DNA of 64,000 bases from Clostridium zeae (GCF_017312485.1 NZ_BMBA01000008.1:90318-154317), one strand, 5' to 3'; numbered from the stretch's first letter, positions 45,301-53,891 are shown. Program-made: numbers and translations. Notes: generated from the letters alone by a model not told the origin.

Positions 45301-45454
45301 CTTTATTAAAGTTCCAGTTTGATAGATCAATCTTACCTCCTACAGCTTGAGGTCTCTCTGTTGAATTAATATGTGAATTAATAGCTATAACTGATATTAT
45401 AAAAACAATTATTATAACTAGAATTTTAAAATTATTTTTCGTTAACTTAATCAT
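42374..45454 (-). CDS. 7TMR-DISM hybrid kinase with two kinase cores and a Glu-substituted receiver
   Basis: A 1026-aa protein from the ATG at 45454 (TTAGGAGAAGTT upstream). Order: TM helix (about 9-28), extracellular DISM sandwich domain (about 40-210), seven-helix membrane module (about 225-430), HisKA with H460 in ARISHDLKTP, an ATPase-like region (about 565-665) with no recognisable G1 or G2 box, a receiver (about 700-820), and a LytS-type kinase with H842 in NAQIKPHFLFNAL plus an intact ATPase (IIQPLVENSIKHGI; VADNGVGIS). The receiver has Glu (E751, IIETMLP) where phosphorylated Asp belongs. So the C-terminal kinase looks active while the first core and receiver look degenerate. Partner of the SARP regulator. 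Confidence 0.9.
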   Translation of the reverse strand: MIKLTKNNFKILVIIIVFIISVIAINSHINSTERPQAVGGKIDLSNWNFNKDGAIKLDGQWQLYPNELLTPVDFQINGDKIKERQNYIEVPFLWRKNDKVITKGVATYRLLIKTSERDNLLGINIENIKMASKVYINGKLLGQKGESSLDVNKYKGNNSPYNIYFYNDSKKEKSRNYGANSDFDIELIIQVANYDSSVGGIANSIIFGEGSQVDSIGDIKNGLDISATVILVLFGVYHLTIYKMGEKLVNRSFLYSGIFFISLAICVLANGERILSQLLYNSLGYIVYRIQYFVSIVVVIPFSLFVRSINEAYLNNKFNKIIYIVVVPYLILILVAPYSIYSSIKFWFLAFNQVVIILVLINSIICIYKKDYGTLDKKGSIMFSAAMICLFVFPIITVVYDNGIFGSYIVLGISFLGFIIFTATLLAYRFTLAYENVAQLSRDLMKAEKATDEFMARISHDLKTPIFGITNISHSLLQRDSVMRLAKEKRDILLINRVSRRMSKLVGDISDFIILKSGRLRLELGKVDLKICVSIALDVFNYLIDKNRIELTNEVEDNVFIHADEDRMRQILNNLIESFINNMEQGSIRISSTTERHLIHIYIEYEGSVVNKSNTQNIFHDNISMEHEELHFSISKQLAEVMNGTLTKEEDKQSRKVRFVLDIPRYIEMEKSNRASATKPLSNEDFLDVNLNIDIKEGRDFTILIVDDDIESIYVLGNICASEGYDVLTALSAEEAMEKLRDNDVDIVIIETMLPKISGIGVCKQLREEYNLIELPVLITTASHKSDDLLLGLEAGANDYISKPFNDKEIKARIRTLINMKKSVREAVNSEMAFLNAQIKPHFLFNALSTIMSFCYTDGEKAANLIGQFSKYLRTVFDIDKDSFLTTIYNELDLVGAYLAIEKARFGDKISVEYDIDEKLTSCLIPSLIIQPLVENSIKHGIYDKETGVKIQVSIKESQEKVVITVADNGVGISKDKIEQLISRNSNQRVGIRNVYGRVKSIKGSEFIIESEEQIFTNVIIKLPKV

Positions 45455-45562
45455 AACTTCTCCTAACCCTTTTCTTACTTTGTACATCTTAGAATGTGAG
45501 CTATTTAAATGTTTTATTCTTCAATTATAACACTTAAAATGAAGCTTTATTTAATATAAAAA

Positions 45563-45791
45563 ATGATTATTTCTTCCCTATATAGTGCTTTAAACCCAGG
45601 TAAAAATATTAAGTTTATCAATAGAGGAATTAGTGGAAACCGAGTTAAGGATTTAAAGGCTAGATGGAATCTTTAATCAAGCTGCTACATTTAAGCCTAT
45701 GAATTTCTGGGCAAATGATGGAGTTCATCCAACTCAAGCTGGTCATGGCTTGATTACAAAAGAGTGGTTAAAAATAGTAGAAGCTCTTTAA
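45563..45791 (+). pseudogene. Remnant of a GDSL/SGNH hydrolase gene
   Basis: Two out-of-frame pieces of one protein on the plus strand. The first reads S-S-L-Y-S-A-L-N-P-G-K-N-I-K-F then INRGISGNRVKDLKARW, block II of lysophospholipase L1-like SGNH hydrolases. A frame change and internal deletion at about 45673 join it to FNQAATFKPMNFWANDGVHP, then TQAGHGLITKEWLKI, the C-terminal block with catalytic Asp and His (DGVHP). The N-terminal GDS block and the middle are absent. It cannot be functional. Confidence 0.85.
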
Positions 45792-45848
45792 TAATCACTA
45801 AACTAGTTTATTTATGTGATTATAAATAACTAATACGGTAAATATGCA

Positions 45849-45884
45849 AAAAAAACACGCCGAAGAAGGTGGCTTCAGCGTGCT
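45849..45884 (-). terminator. Terminator of the chemosensory/c-di-GMP operon
   Basis: A 10-bp inverted repeat CACGCYGAAG / CTTCRGCGTG with one G-T pair and a 7-nt loop, followed on the minus strand by eight T. It starts 9 bp after the diguanylate cyclase stop. Confidence 0.88.
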
Positions 45885-45892
45885 TTTATTCA

Positions 45893-46873
45893 TTAATAAC
45901 TTACTTGATTTCTACCATTTTTCTTAGCTCTATATAAAGCCTTGTCCGCATTTTCTATAAAGCTATCCATTGAATAGTCTTCAGCAAAAACTATTTCGCT
46001 AACCCCTAAGCTTAGGGTAACAAATTGTGATACCGATGAGTATTCATGCTTAAGCTCCAATTCCTTTAGATCCTCTATTATGTTCTCTGCTATTACTTTA
46101 GCCTGCTCTGCTGTTGTTTCAGGCAATATTACTGCAAACTCTTCTCCACCATATCTTGCAGCAAAATCAAGTGGTCTCTTCACTGAGGATATAATGGAAT
46201 TTGCTACTTGAATAAGGCAATCATCTCCCTTTAGATGACCATAATTATCATTATATGCCTTAAAAAAATCTATGTCAGCCATTATTAATGAAGCCGGCTT
46301 TTTAGAACGTTCACTGTTTCTCAAGGTCATGCTCAAATAATTATCAAAAGCTCTCCTATTTGGTACACCAGTAAGTCCATCAGTGGTAGATAAATTTTGC
46401 AGCTTATGATTATCTTGCTGAAGTTTTGTGAGTTCCTTTATCTTTAACTCTAAAAGCTTTGTCTGATCTTCATATAGTCTTTTTTGATTATAAAGTTCTA
46501 AGAATACATTTACCTTACTTTGAAGTATTACAGGTTCAATTGGTTTAAATAAATAGTCCACCGCTCCTTTTTCGTAGCCTGCAAATATACAACTAGGTTC
46601 TTTGCTTATTGCAGTAACAAAAATTATAGGTACGTATCGAGTCTTAGAGTTCCCCCTCATAAGCTCTGCAGTTTCAAAACCATCCATGTTTGGCATCTGA
46701 ACATCTAGGAGCACCAGTGCAAAATCATAATCAAACATTAAACTTAAGGCTTCATTTCCAGAGGTTGCTTTAATAATATTGCAGTCCATATGCTCCAATA
46801 GACTTTCTAAAACCAGTAAATTATCATACCTATCATCAACTATTAATATATTCATTTTATCGCTGCTACTCAT
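45893..46873 (-). CDS. Response regulator diguanylate cyclase (REC-GGDEF)
   Basis: A 326-aa protein from the second ATG (46873), because GGGGAG lies 6 nt upstream of it and touches the first. The receiver domain (1-125) has D57 in VLLDVQMPNMDG and the K of YLFKPIE. A coiled coil is at about 125-160. The GGDEF domain (about 165-326) has the active-site GGEEF and a product-inhibition I-site RPLD exactly 5 residues before it. It should make c-di-GMP from two GTP when phosphorylated and be feedback inhibited. Last gene of the hybrid kinase-CheR-CheB operon. The c-di-GMP-II riboswitch at 39.3 kb is a plausible local receiver of its product. Confidence 0.94.
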   Translation of the reverse strand: MSSSDKMNILIVDDRYDNLLVLESLLEHMDCNIIKATSGNEALSLMFDYDFALVLLDVQMPNMDGFETAELMRGNSKTRYVPIIFVTAISKEPSCIFAGYEKGAVDYLFKPIEPVILQSKVNVFLELYNQKRLYEDQTKLLELKIKELTKLQQDNHKLQNLSTTDGLTGVPNRRAFDNYLSMTLRNSERSKKPASLIMADIDFFKAYNDNYGHLKGDDCLIQVANSIISSVKRPLDFAARYGGEEFAVILPETTAEQAKVIAENIIEDLKELELKHEYSSVSQFVTLSLGVSEIVFAEDYSMDSFIENADKALYRAKKNGRNQVSY

Positions 46874-46955
46874 TTTCATCTCCCCAATATAATCGACTGC
46901 GCTTATAATTTACAACTTTTAAAACATATATAATTTAAAAATAATTTCACTTTTA

Positions 46956-47540
46956 TCAGTACTCATTATATCTATTTATAGTAGTTAATTCAATCAATTT
47001 TTCGACAATTTTCCCTAAAGGAATTACATAATCTGCCTTCAAGGTTTTTGAAGCAATTTGAGGCATCAGACTTACCGCAGCAGTACTTGGATCTTCTATT
47101 ATAGCAATTCCCCCATACTGCTTTATGGTTTTTAACCCCCTGCTACCATCACCATTTGCTCCAGTCAATATGACTCCTATAAGCTTATGCTTAAAGCAAT
47201 CGCTGGCAGTTTCAAAAAGTACATCAATAGATGGTCTTGAATAGTTTTCTTTAGCTTCCACTGTCAGTGATAAAGTTTCATCTTTCTCAATCAAAAGATG
47301 ATAATTTGGCGGAGCTATATATATACATCCTGAAGTAAGTTTTTCCTTTTCCTCTGCTTCCTTTACCTTAAGCATGCATATACTATTAAAATATTTAATT
47401 AAATAGCCATCGGATTCAGGGCTCAAATGCTGCACTATTACTATAGGAACAGGAAAGTCACTGTTTATAGTTTTTAATATAGTTGCTATAGCTTCAATTC
47501 CACCAGCTGATGCCCCAATAACTACACATTTAAACTTCAT
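46956..47540 (-). CDS. CheB-type methylesterase (catalytic domain only)
   Basis: A 194-aa protein matching the C-terminal CheB methylesterase domain without the receiver. The triad is visible as S11 in GASAGG, H38 in VIVQHLSP and the Asp of TGANGDGSRG; the SRPSIDVLF loop is also present. CheB removes methyl groups or deamidates glutamines on chemoreceptors. Here it lies between CheR and the diguanylate cyclase in a hybrid kinase operon with no chemoreceptor in the window. It may act on the operon's own kinase or a remote receptor. Gap to CheR 29 bp. Confidence 0.92.
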   Translation of the reverse strand: MKFKCVVIGASAGGIEAIATILKTINSDFPVPIVIVQHLSPESDGYLIKYFNSICMLKVKEAEEKEKLTSGCIYIAPPNYHLLIEKDETLSLTVEAKENYSRPSIDVLFETASDCFKHKLIGVILTGANGDGSRGLKTIKQYGGIAIIEDPSTAAVSLMPQIASKTLKADYVIPLGKIVEKLIELTTINRYNEY

Positions 47541-47569
47541 AATAATTCTCCAGCTTTAATTAAATTTTA

Positions 47570-48421
47570 TCAATCATTCCCATACTTCTTTCTATATATT
47601 CTTTCCGAATAATCGAACTCCTTAAACTTATCTATGTTATTTGAGTTTTTAATGCTTTCTCTTGAACCTAAGCAAAGAAATCCTCCATTGCATAAACTAT
47701 CTGAAAATAAATCTAACACCTTATCCTGTAATTCCCCATTAAAATATATAAGAACATTACGGCATATAACAACATTCACTTCAGCGAAGATTCCATCAGT
47801 TACTAGGTTATGATCGGCAAAAGTTATCTTTTTCTTAAGTGCTTGATCCATTATCACAGAATTATATTTTGCTGTGTAATAATCAGAAAAAGAGTTTTTT
47901 CCTCCAGACTTCTGATAGTTGTAAGTGTATTTCTTAATATCATCCACAGAATATATACCTTCTTTAGCTTTTTTTAAAACTTCGTTATTAAAATCTGTGG
48001 CATAAATTTGTGTCTGTTCATACAAGCCTTCCTCTTTCAATAAAATCGCCATTGAATAAACTTCTTCTCCAGAAGAACACCCAGCATGCCATATCTTAAC
48101 AAATGGATATGTTTTCAAAATAGGTACTACTTTCTCTCTAAACTCATTATAGAAACTTGGATCACGAAACATTTCAGTAACATTTATAGAAAGATCTCCT
48201 AGTACTTTATGAAAAAAGCTTTTGTCATATAAGATTTTATACTGCATAGAGGATATGCTTTCTAAGTTCTCTTCAAGCATCCTCTTAAGAATTCTTCTTT
48301 TAATGTGTGCTCTAGAATAATCTCTAAAGTCATATCCATATTTTAAATATATACCTTCAAGTAAAAGTGAAATTTCTATATCTTCATTTTCTTGTTTATA
48401 TGTGTCTAGATTTTCTAACAT
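47570..48421 (-). CDS. CheR-type protein glutamate methyltransferase
   Basis: A 283-aa SAM-dependent methyltransferase. The N-terminal helical domain (YGYDFRDYSRAHIKRRILKR) is followed by the catalytic domain with TEMFRDPSFYNEFR, the SAM-binding IWHAGCSSGEEVYSMAILL, and VVICRNVLIYF. It methylates glutamates of chemoreceptor-like proteins. The ATG overlaps the stop of the hybrid kinase (ATGTTAG), showing tight coupling. CheR, CheB and hybrid kinase sets of this type occur in many bacteria as signalling modules outside flagellar chemotaxis. Confidence 0.94.
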   Translation of the reverse strand: MLENLDTYKQENEDIEISLLLEGIYLKYGYDFRDYSRAHIKRRILKRMLEENLESISSMQYKILYDKSFFHKVLGDLSINVTEMFRDPSFYNEFREKVVPILKTYPFVKIWHAGCSSGEEVYSMAILLKEEGLYEQTQIYATDFNNEVLKKAKEGIYSVDDIKKYTYNYQKSGGKNSFSDYYTAKYNSVIMDQALKKKITFADHNLVTDGIFAEVNVVICRNVLIYFNGELQDKVLDLFSDSLCNGGFLCLGSRESIKNSNNIDKFKEFDYSERIYRKKYGND

Positions 48422-51400
48422 TTATATAACCACACCCTTAAAAGTGAAATAAGTTTATCCATATCTATCGGCTTGGTTAAGTAATCATCAGCACCAGCTT
48501 CTATACATTTTTGTCTGTCATCCTTCATTGCCTTAGCCGTTATAGCTATTATAGGTATTCTTCGATTTTTTTCCATGTCTCTCAGCTCTCGCATAGCATC
48601 ATATCCATCCATCTCCGGCATCATTACATCCATTAAGACTAAATCGATATCCTGATGTTGCTCAAACCTTTGAATAGCTTCCTTACCATTTCGTCCAACA
48701 ATTACTTTCATACCATTGTTTTCTAAAATATTTGAAAGAGCAAATACATTTCTCATATCATCATCTACAATAAGAATTTTCTTATCTTTTAAACAATCCT
48801 CTTTATCAAAATCTAGAACTTTCGATTCAATATCTCTATTCTTATTATTATTGTCCAAGCTGTGTATAAACAAGCTAGCCTCATCTACCAATCGTTCAAC
48901 AGAATAACTTCCTTTTATAATAATACTATCTGCATATTTATTAAGATTTTCTGCATCTTCTTCTGCAATCTTTTTGCTAGTATATATTATTATAGGTATA
49001 GTTATGGCGTTATCATTTCTTAACCTAGTTAATAGCTCTAAAGCGCTCATATCTTTAAGCTGCAGATCTAGAATCAAGCAATCAAACCTATGAGTTTCCA
49101 AAAGACTTTCCACTTCTAATCCATTACTTGAAATATGACATTTGCAGCCTGTTCCATCTAAGATGTCAACTATTGCAGCAGCTTCATCATCATATTCATT
49201 AGCTATAAGTACCTTGCTACCTTGTTTCAAGTTTTCTTTTTCAATCTTACTAAATACCATATTAAGCTCATTGGTACCCACAGGTTTTTTCAAATAACCA
49301 ATCAAGTTATTCATGTCCTTACGCTGCTTGATATCTTCTCTACCAGATATTATGTGAACCGGAATGTCTTTAGTGACAACATTGTCTTGAAGCATCTCTA
49401 AAATCTTCCATCCATTTATATCTGGAAGTCCTATATCTAGTAATATGGCTTGTGGTCTATGCTTAATAGCTTTCTCTATTCCTTCTTGTCCATTGTATGC
49501 TGCTCTTACCACATAACCTTTTTCAATAATTAGCTCAGATAGAACGCTTACAAATTGTTCGTTATCTTCAATTATCAGTATTGAATTTTCATCATATGCT
49601 AATATATCTTTATATTGATTATTTGTTATAGCCTCTTCTTTAGGTAAATCTATCAAATCATTTTTTGCAACCTCCTCCAATGAAGATTGTCTTAAAATAC
49701 CCGTGTTCATATTATGATCGCTAACATCTACTGAATCCAAACTATTATAATAATCCACAGGCATAATCAATTTGAAATTACTTCCTCGTCCAATTTCACT
49801 TTCTAGGGTAATTGCTCCACCAAGAAGTTGAGCCAGCTGTCTAGAAATTGATAGCCCCAGCCCTGTTCCTCCATACTTTCTACTAGTACTTCCGTCTGCT
49901 TGTTTAAAGGCTTCAAAAATTATATCTTGCTTATCTTTTGGTATGCCTATACCCGTATCAGATATAGATATATTTATATACTTATGTTTTTCCTCTTTAG
50001 GAACCTGATTTTCTTGATGAACCTTACTTCCTTCTAAGTCACTAGAAGAACTTATATTTATAATAACTTCTCCTTCACTAGTAAACTTGAAAGCATTTGA
50101 TAATAGATTATTCACTATCTGCTTAAGTCTTTGTTCATCTGTGTTTATGAATTCAGGCAATTGCTTGCCAAATTGTATGTCAAACTTAACTTGTTTTTCA
50201 TTTGCTATTGGAGCAAAGGATCTCTGTAATTGCTCTGCAAAATCTTGTATATATACTTTTTCAATAGAAACATCTAACTTTCCCGCTTCTACTTTTGATA
50301 TATCTAAAATATCATTAATAATGTTTAACAGATCCTTACCAGATGAATTAATTGTCTTCGCATATTCAAGTTGTTTCTCAGTGAGTGGCTCATTCAGCTT
50401 TTTCTCTCCAAGCAATTTAGATAAAACTAATATACTATTTAATGGAGTTCTAAGCTCATGAGACATATTAGCTAGAAATTCTGATTTGTACTTGTTTGCT
50501 AGCTCAAGTTCATCAGCTTTTTCTTGAATATCAAGTTTAGCTTTTTCTAAAACTTTATTTTTAGTTGTTATATTTTTCTTTTGTTCCTCTAGTATTTGTG
50601 TTTTCTCTTCTAATTCTTCATTTATCATTCTCAGTTCTTCTTGTTGAACCTGCAAGCTTTCCTCTGATGCTTTTAATGCTTTTGTCTGTAAGCTTAGTTC
50701 CGTATTATTTTGTCTTAACTCTTCCTGTTGCGCTTGTAATTCTTCTGACTGAATCAAGGTCTTGTTTAATAATTCCTTCATCTTAATCTGTGCTTTTACT
50801 GAATTTATACTCATCGCCACATTTGAGCTTATTTGATTAACAAACTGCTGCTTTAATTCGCTTAATTCACCAAATACACCAAGCTCTATTATCGCTTCAA
50901 CCTTACCTTCATAAATACAAGGAACTACCAATATATTATTAGGCGATACCTCTCCTAATCCTGAAGTTATTTTCATGTAATCTTTTGGCACATCTCTCAT
51001 TATTATTGAATGTTTTTCTAAAGCTACTTGTCCTACAATTCCTTCTCCAGGTCTAAATTCATTTATTGTTTTTTCATTTTCCCTATAACAATAACTTCCC
51101 AGTCTTTTAAACACTTCATCTTCATCTTTCAAATAAAGTGCACCAATTTGAGCATTAATATATTTGGAGACATGCTTAATTATATCTGTAGATAAATCCT
51201 CAATATCTTGTTTTCCTCTAATATGTTCATTTAGTTCTGCTTTTCCTACCTTTAACCAAGTTTCATTTTTATTTCCGTCTATTAATTCCTTAAGCTTAGT
51301 CATAAATTTATTAAAGTTTTTAGACATATCCCCTAATTCATCATTTGAATCCGTATTCAATCTAACTTCTAGATCCACATCACCTTCAGCTATTTCCCTA

Positions 51401-52083
51401 AAAGTATTAGTAACAATTCTCACAGGATTAACAACCATTCTAATTACTAAGGCTGCTATAATAAATGCTAGTATTGTTGCAAATCCTCCACCTGAAGTCA
51501 TAATATATTGGGTTTGCCTTTCCATTATCTTTAAGGCATTATCTCTCTCCCCTAAGGTCTGATATTCATCCTGATTAATATCATTTAGAGCTGCTCGTAT
51601 AGTGTCCATCTTTTGTTTACCAACTCCAGATTGAACAGTTTTGATTAAATCAGATATTTGAGATGTTCCCGCAGAAACATTTTCTCTGACAGCTATTATA
51701 TCTTTATCTTCCCATTCAGCCCATTCCTTATAGTATTTATCGACCATCGCAAGCCTTATAAGTTGATCTGGGCTATCTTTAGATAATTCTTGCATTTTTT
51801 TATAGTGCTCTTGATAATCAGCTTTTCCCTTATTAAAAGGTTCTAAAAAAGTTTTATCACCAGTTATCACATAACCTCTTGCACCAGTCTCCATGTTAAT
51901 CAAACTTATAAGTATAGCATCAGATTCACTGATTACTTTATAACTATGAACACTCCAATCCACAGCTTGCGATTCTTTTCGAAAATTTATATATGCATAT
52001 GCTATTACCATAATCATAATCAGGGTTACAATTCCAAACCCTAAAAACAATTTTTGCCCTATTTTAAATTTTTTTAATAGCAA
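48415..52083 (-). CDS. CHASE3-HAMP-GAF hybrid histidine kinase with three receivers
   Basis: A 1222-aa protein with a TTG start (AAAGGAG 6 nt upstream). Order: TM1 about 11-32; CHASE3 sensor about 35-190 (ESDAILISLINMETGARGYV); TM2 about 198-217; HAMP to about 270; GAF about 295-430; long Gln/Glu coiled coil about 430-545; HisKA with SHELRTPLN; HATPase_c (NNLLSNAFKFTSEG, DTGIGI, GGTGLGLS); REC1 about 838-955 (LLDIGLPDINGW), REC2 about 963-1075 (LILDLQLKDM) and REC3 about 1098-1215 (LVLMDVMMPEMDG). All three phospho-acceptor Asp are present. First gene of the operon; its signals probably reach the REC-GGDEF protein encoded last. Confidence 0.95.
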   Translation of the reverse strand: MLLKKFKIGQKLFLGFGIVTLIMIMVIAYAYINFRKESQAVDWSVHSYKVISESDAILISLINMETGARGYVITGDKTFLEPFNKGKADYQEHYKKMQELSKDSPDQLIRLAMVDKYYKEWAEWEDKDIIAVRENVSAGTSQISDLIKTVQSGVGKQKMDTIRAALNDINQDEYQTLGERDNALKIMERQTQYIMTSGGGFATILAFIIAALVIRMVVNPVRIVTNTFREIAEGDVDLEVRLNTDSNDELGDMSKNFNKFMTKLKELIDGNKNETWLKVGKAELNEHIRGKQDIEDLSTDIIKHVSKYINAQIGALYLKDEDEVFKRLGSYCYRENEKTINEFRPGEGIVGQVALEKHSIIMRDVPKDYMKITSGLGEVSPNNILVVPCIYEGKVEAIIELGVFGELSELKQQFVNQISSNVAMSINSVKAQIKMKELLNKTLIQSEELQAQQEELRQNNTELSLQTKALKASEESLQVQQEELRMINEELEEKTQILEEQKKNITTKNKVLEKAKLDIQEKADELELANKYKSEFLANMSHELRTPLNSILVLSKLLGEKKLNEPLTEKQLEYAKTINSSGKDLLNIINDILDISKVEAGKLDVSIEKVYIQDFAEQLQRSFAPIANEKQVKFDIQFGKQLPEFINTDEQRLKQIVNNLLSNAFKFTSEGEVIINISSSSDLEGSKVHQENQVPKEEKHKYINISISDTGIGIPKDKQDIIFEAFKQADGSTSRKYGGTGLGLSISRQLAQLLGGAITLESEIGRGSNFKLIMPVDYYNSLDSVDVSDHNMNTGILRQSSLEEVAKNDLIDLPKEEAITNNQYKDILAYDENSILIIEDNEQFVSVLSELIIEKGYVVRAAYNGQEGIEKAIKHRPQAILLDIGLPDINGWKILEMLQDNVVTKDIPVHIISGREDIKQRKDMNNLIGYLKKPVGTNELNMVFSKIEKENLKQGSKVLIANEYDDEAAAIVDILDGTGCKCHISSNGLEVESLLETHRFDCLILDLQLKDMSALELLTRLRNDNAITIPIIIYTSKKIAEEDAENLNKYADSIIIKGSYSVERLVDEASLFIHSLDNNNKNRDIESKVLDFDKEDCLKDKKILIVDDDMRNVFALSNILENNGMKVIVGRNGKEAIQRFEQHQDIDLVLMDVMMPEMDGYDAMRELRDMEKNRRIPIIAITAKAMKDDRQKCIEAGADDYLTKPIDMDKLISLLRVWLYKC

Positions 52084-52316
52084 AATATTCTCCTTTCATA
52101 TACAAAGACTTATTATAATTTTTTTATTATTCCTTATTATACTTATGATATCTAAAATCAATAATAATGTAAAAGGATATTTGAAGTTATATAGGAATTC
52201 TTATATGTTGTAGGAAAATCAATCCTTATTCCCCTTATACTTCAATAATATTTACATTCAAGGGTGATTACTATGTAGTAAAAAAGGTCGCTAAAATTTT
52301 CTATACAGAAAAAAAA

Positions 52317-52346
52317 ATTGACCAACTATAAAACAAGTTGATCAAT
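52317..52346 (-). terminator. Terminator of the Cof-type phosphatase gene
   Basis: An 11-bp inverted repeat ATTGATCAACT / AGTTGGTCAAT with one G-T pair and an 8-nt loop, followed on the minus strand by nine T. It lies 11 bp after the stop. Confidence 0.88.
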
Positions 52347-52356
52347 TCTTTCCTAT

Positions 52357-53163
52357 TTAGCAAGCTAATATAAATTTTTCTATAACCTCAGCTACACCAT
52401 CATCTTCATTAGTTGATGTTACATAGTTCGCAATTTGCTTTACTTCATCAAAAGCATTTCCCATAGCAACACCAAGTCCTGCAAACTCTATCATATGTAA
52501 GTCATTACCGGCATCCCCTACACAAATAACCTCTTCTTGTCTAATACCAAGGTAATCTGCAAGAGCTTTAACACCTTCACCCTTATTGCTTTTTTTGTTT
52601 AAGAACTCTAAAAAGTAAGGAGCACTTCTAACCACTGTATACTTGTCATAAACTTCCTTTGGTAACTTTTCTATAGCTGCTTGTAGTATTTCTGGTTCAT
52701 CAATCATCATTATTTTTGATATATCTGCATCACTATCTACTTTATCAAAGTCAACTTCTGATACATCAATACCATTTATAGTTCCTTCTACTTCTGTGTA
52801 TTTGCTCATCTTAGGAGTTATACATCCAGTTTTATCAAAAGCATGTATATTTACACCTAATTCTTTGCTTAGTCCATAAAGGTATGCTATATCTGTACCT
52901 TTTAATATGTTCTTTGATATTACTTCCTTAGTTAGTGTATTTTGAATTAATGCGCCATTAAAGCTTAACACATAATCATCTTCATCAATTAAATTTAAGG
53001 CCTCTAAGTATCTAGTTATACCTTCTATAGGTCTTCCAGAAGCAAGTACAACTTTTACGCCTCTTTTTTTAGCTCTTGCTATCGCTCTTTTAGTTATATC
53101 AGAAACCGTCTTATCTTCTTTTAGTAAAGTACCATCCATATCTATTGCAATTAGTTTGTACAT
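52357..53163 (-). CDS. Cof-type HAD-IIB family phosphatase
   Basis: A 268-aa hydrolase. HAD motif I is IAIDMDGTLL (nucleophile D8, acid D10), motif II is VVLASGRP, the motif III lysine is in the KKSNKGEGVKAL region, and motif IV is GDAGNDLHMIE with the C-terminal GLGVAMGNA. The cap between motifs II and III is of type IIB. These enzymes dephosphorylate sugar phosphates, nucleotides or flavin precursors; the substrate is not predictable. Monocistronic, with its own terminator. Confidence 0.93.
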   Translation of the reverse strand: MYKLIAIDMDGTLLKEDKTVSDITKRAIARAKKRGVKVVLASGRPIEGITRYLEALNLIDEDDYVLSFNGALIQNTLTKEVISKNILKGTDIAYLYGLSKELGVNIHAFDKTGCITPKMSKYTEVEGTINGIDVSEVDFDKVDSDADISKIMMIDEPEILQAAIEKLPKEVYDKYTVVRSAPYFLEFLNKKSNKGEGVKALADYLGIRQEEVICVGDAGNDLHMIEFAGLGVAMGNAFDEVKQIANYVTSTNEDDGVAEVIEKFILAC

Positions 53164-53320
53164 ATATACTCAACTCCCGTAAAATTATTACGAGTACATT
53201 ATAGCACTGATGCACCTATTACTTTTAAATGGAAATATACTTCTATATGAGAACATCTTTATTTTGAAACGATTTCACTAGTTTTTTTGTATGTTATAAT
53301 ATATTGAGTTTTCTAATAAT

Positions 53321-53572
53321 TCACTCTGCAAAAACCTTTACTCTCTTCGACTTCTTATATCCCTTAATAAAAAATATTCCATATAGCAGTAGCAAAAATC
53401 CTATCACTATTATTGCTATGCTCACTTCAAACTTTTGTTTTGCAAACGCATCATAGCTAACGCTACTGTTGTATCTAGTTAAAAGCGTTAATGCAATTCC
53501 TACCCCCATATTTATTACAGAATATAGAATAAAAGCAAATTTATATTGTCTAGGCATTTTTACCTTTTTCAT
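53321..53572 (-). CDS. Small membrane protein of unknown function
   Basis: An 83-aa protein with two predicted membrane helices (about 11-28, FAFILYSVINMGVGIALTLL; about 49-69, IAIIVIGFLLLLYGIFFIKG) and a basic tail (KGYKKSKRVK). AGGAGGATAAT precedes the ATG. I do not recognise the family. It stands alone between the phosphatase gene and the plus-strand P-loop gene. Confidence 0.65.
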   Translation of the reverse strand: MKKVKMPRQYKFAFILYSVINMGVGIALTLLTRYNSSVSYDAFAKQKFEVSIAIIVIGFLLLLYGIFFIKGYKKSKRVKVFAE

Positions 53573-53862
53573 ATTATCCTCCTATAGATATTACTCCATC
53601 ATGTACTTCTTATACTTTTAATAAATTATATTATTGAACACTTAACTTATTCACACTTTTATGTTATTTTTTACCTATAATAATTATTGCCTTATTCTTT
53701 ACATTCCTATACTTACTTCAAAATAAATATTCAATGCAAATTTACAAATTTACATGTAAATTCCCAACATTACACCCTTCAGATTTTTTTCAAAACCTCC
53801 TCTTGGTTCCGAACTTGCTATCGGTATATTTTTAAATCATTGAATGTTACACCTACATATAA
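53573..53862. other. Intergenic region with a perfect 16-bp palindrome
   Basis: No gene seen. AATTTACATGTAAATT at 53747-53762 is a perfect palindrome, with a partial extra half (AATTTAC) just before it. It lies between two divergent genes, about 175 bp from the membrane-protein start and about 100 bp upstream of the -35 of the P-loop gene, so it may be an operator. Confidence 0.5.
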
Positions 53863-53891
53863 TTGAAAGTCATGTCTAAAACTGCTATAAT
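53863..53891 (+). promoter_or_regulatory. Sigma-A promoter of the small P-loop gene
   Basis: TTGAAA (53863-53868), 17-nt spacer, TATAAT (53886-53891): near-consensus. Transcription would start near 53898, leaving a leader of about 60 nt. Confidence 0.75.

Noticed and set aside
53747-53762. TACATGTA palindrome as a CopY/BlaI operator
   Set aside because: Those operators have spacing bases between TACA and TGTA, and no such regulator or copper or beta-lactam gene is nearby.
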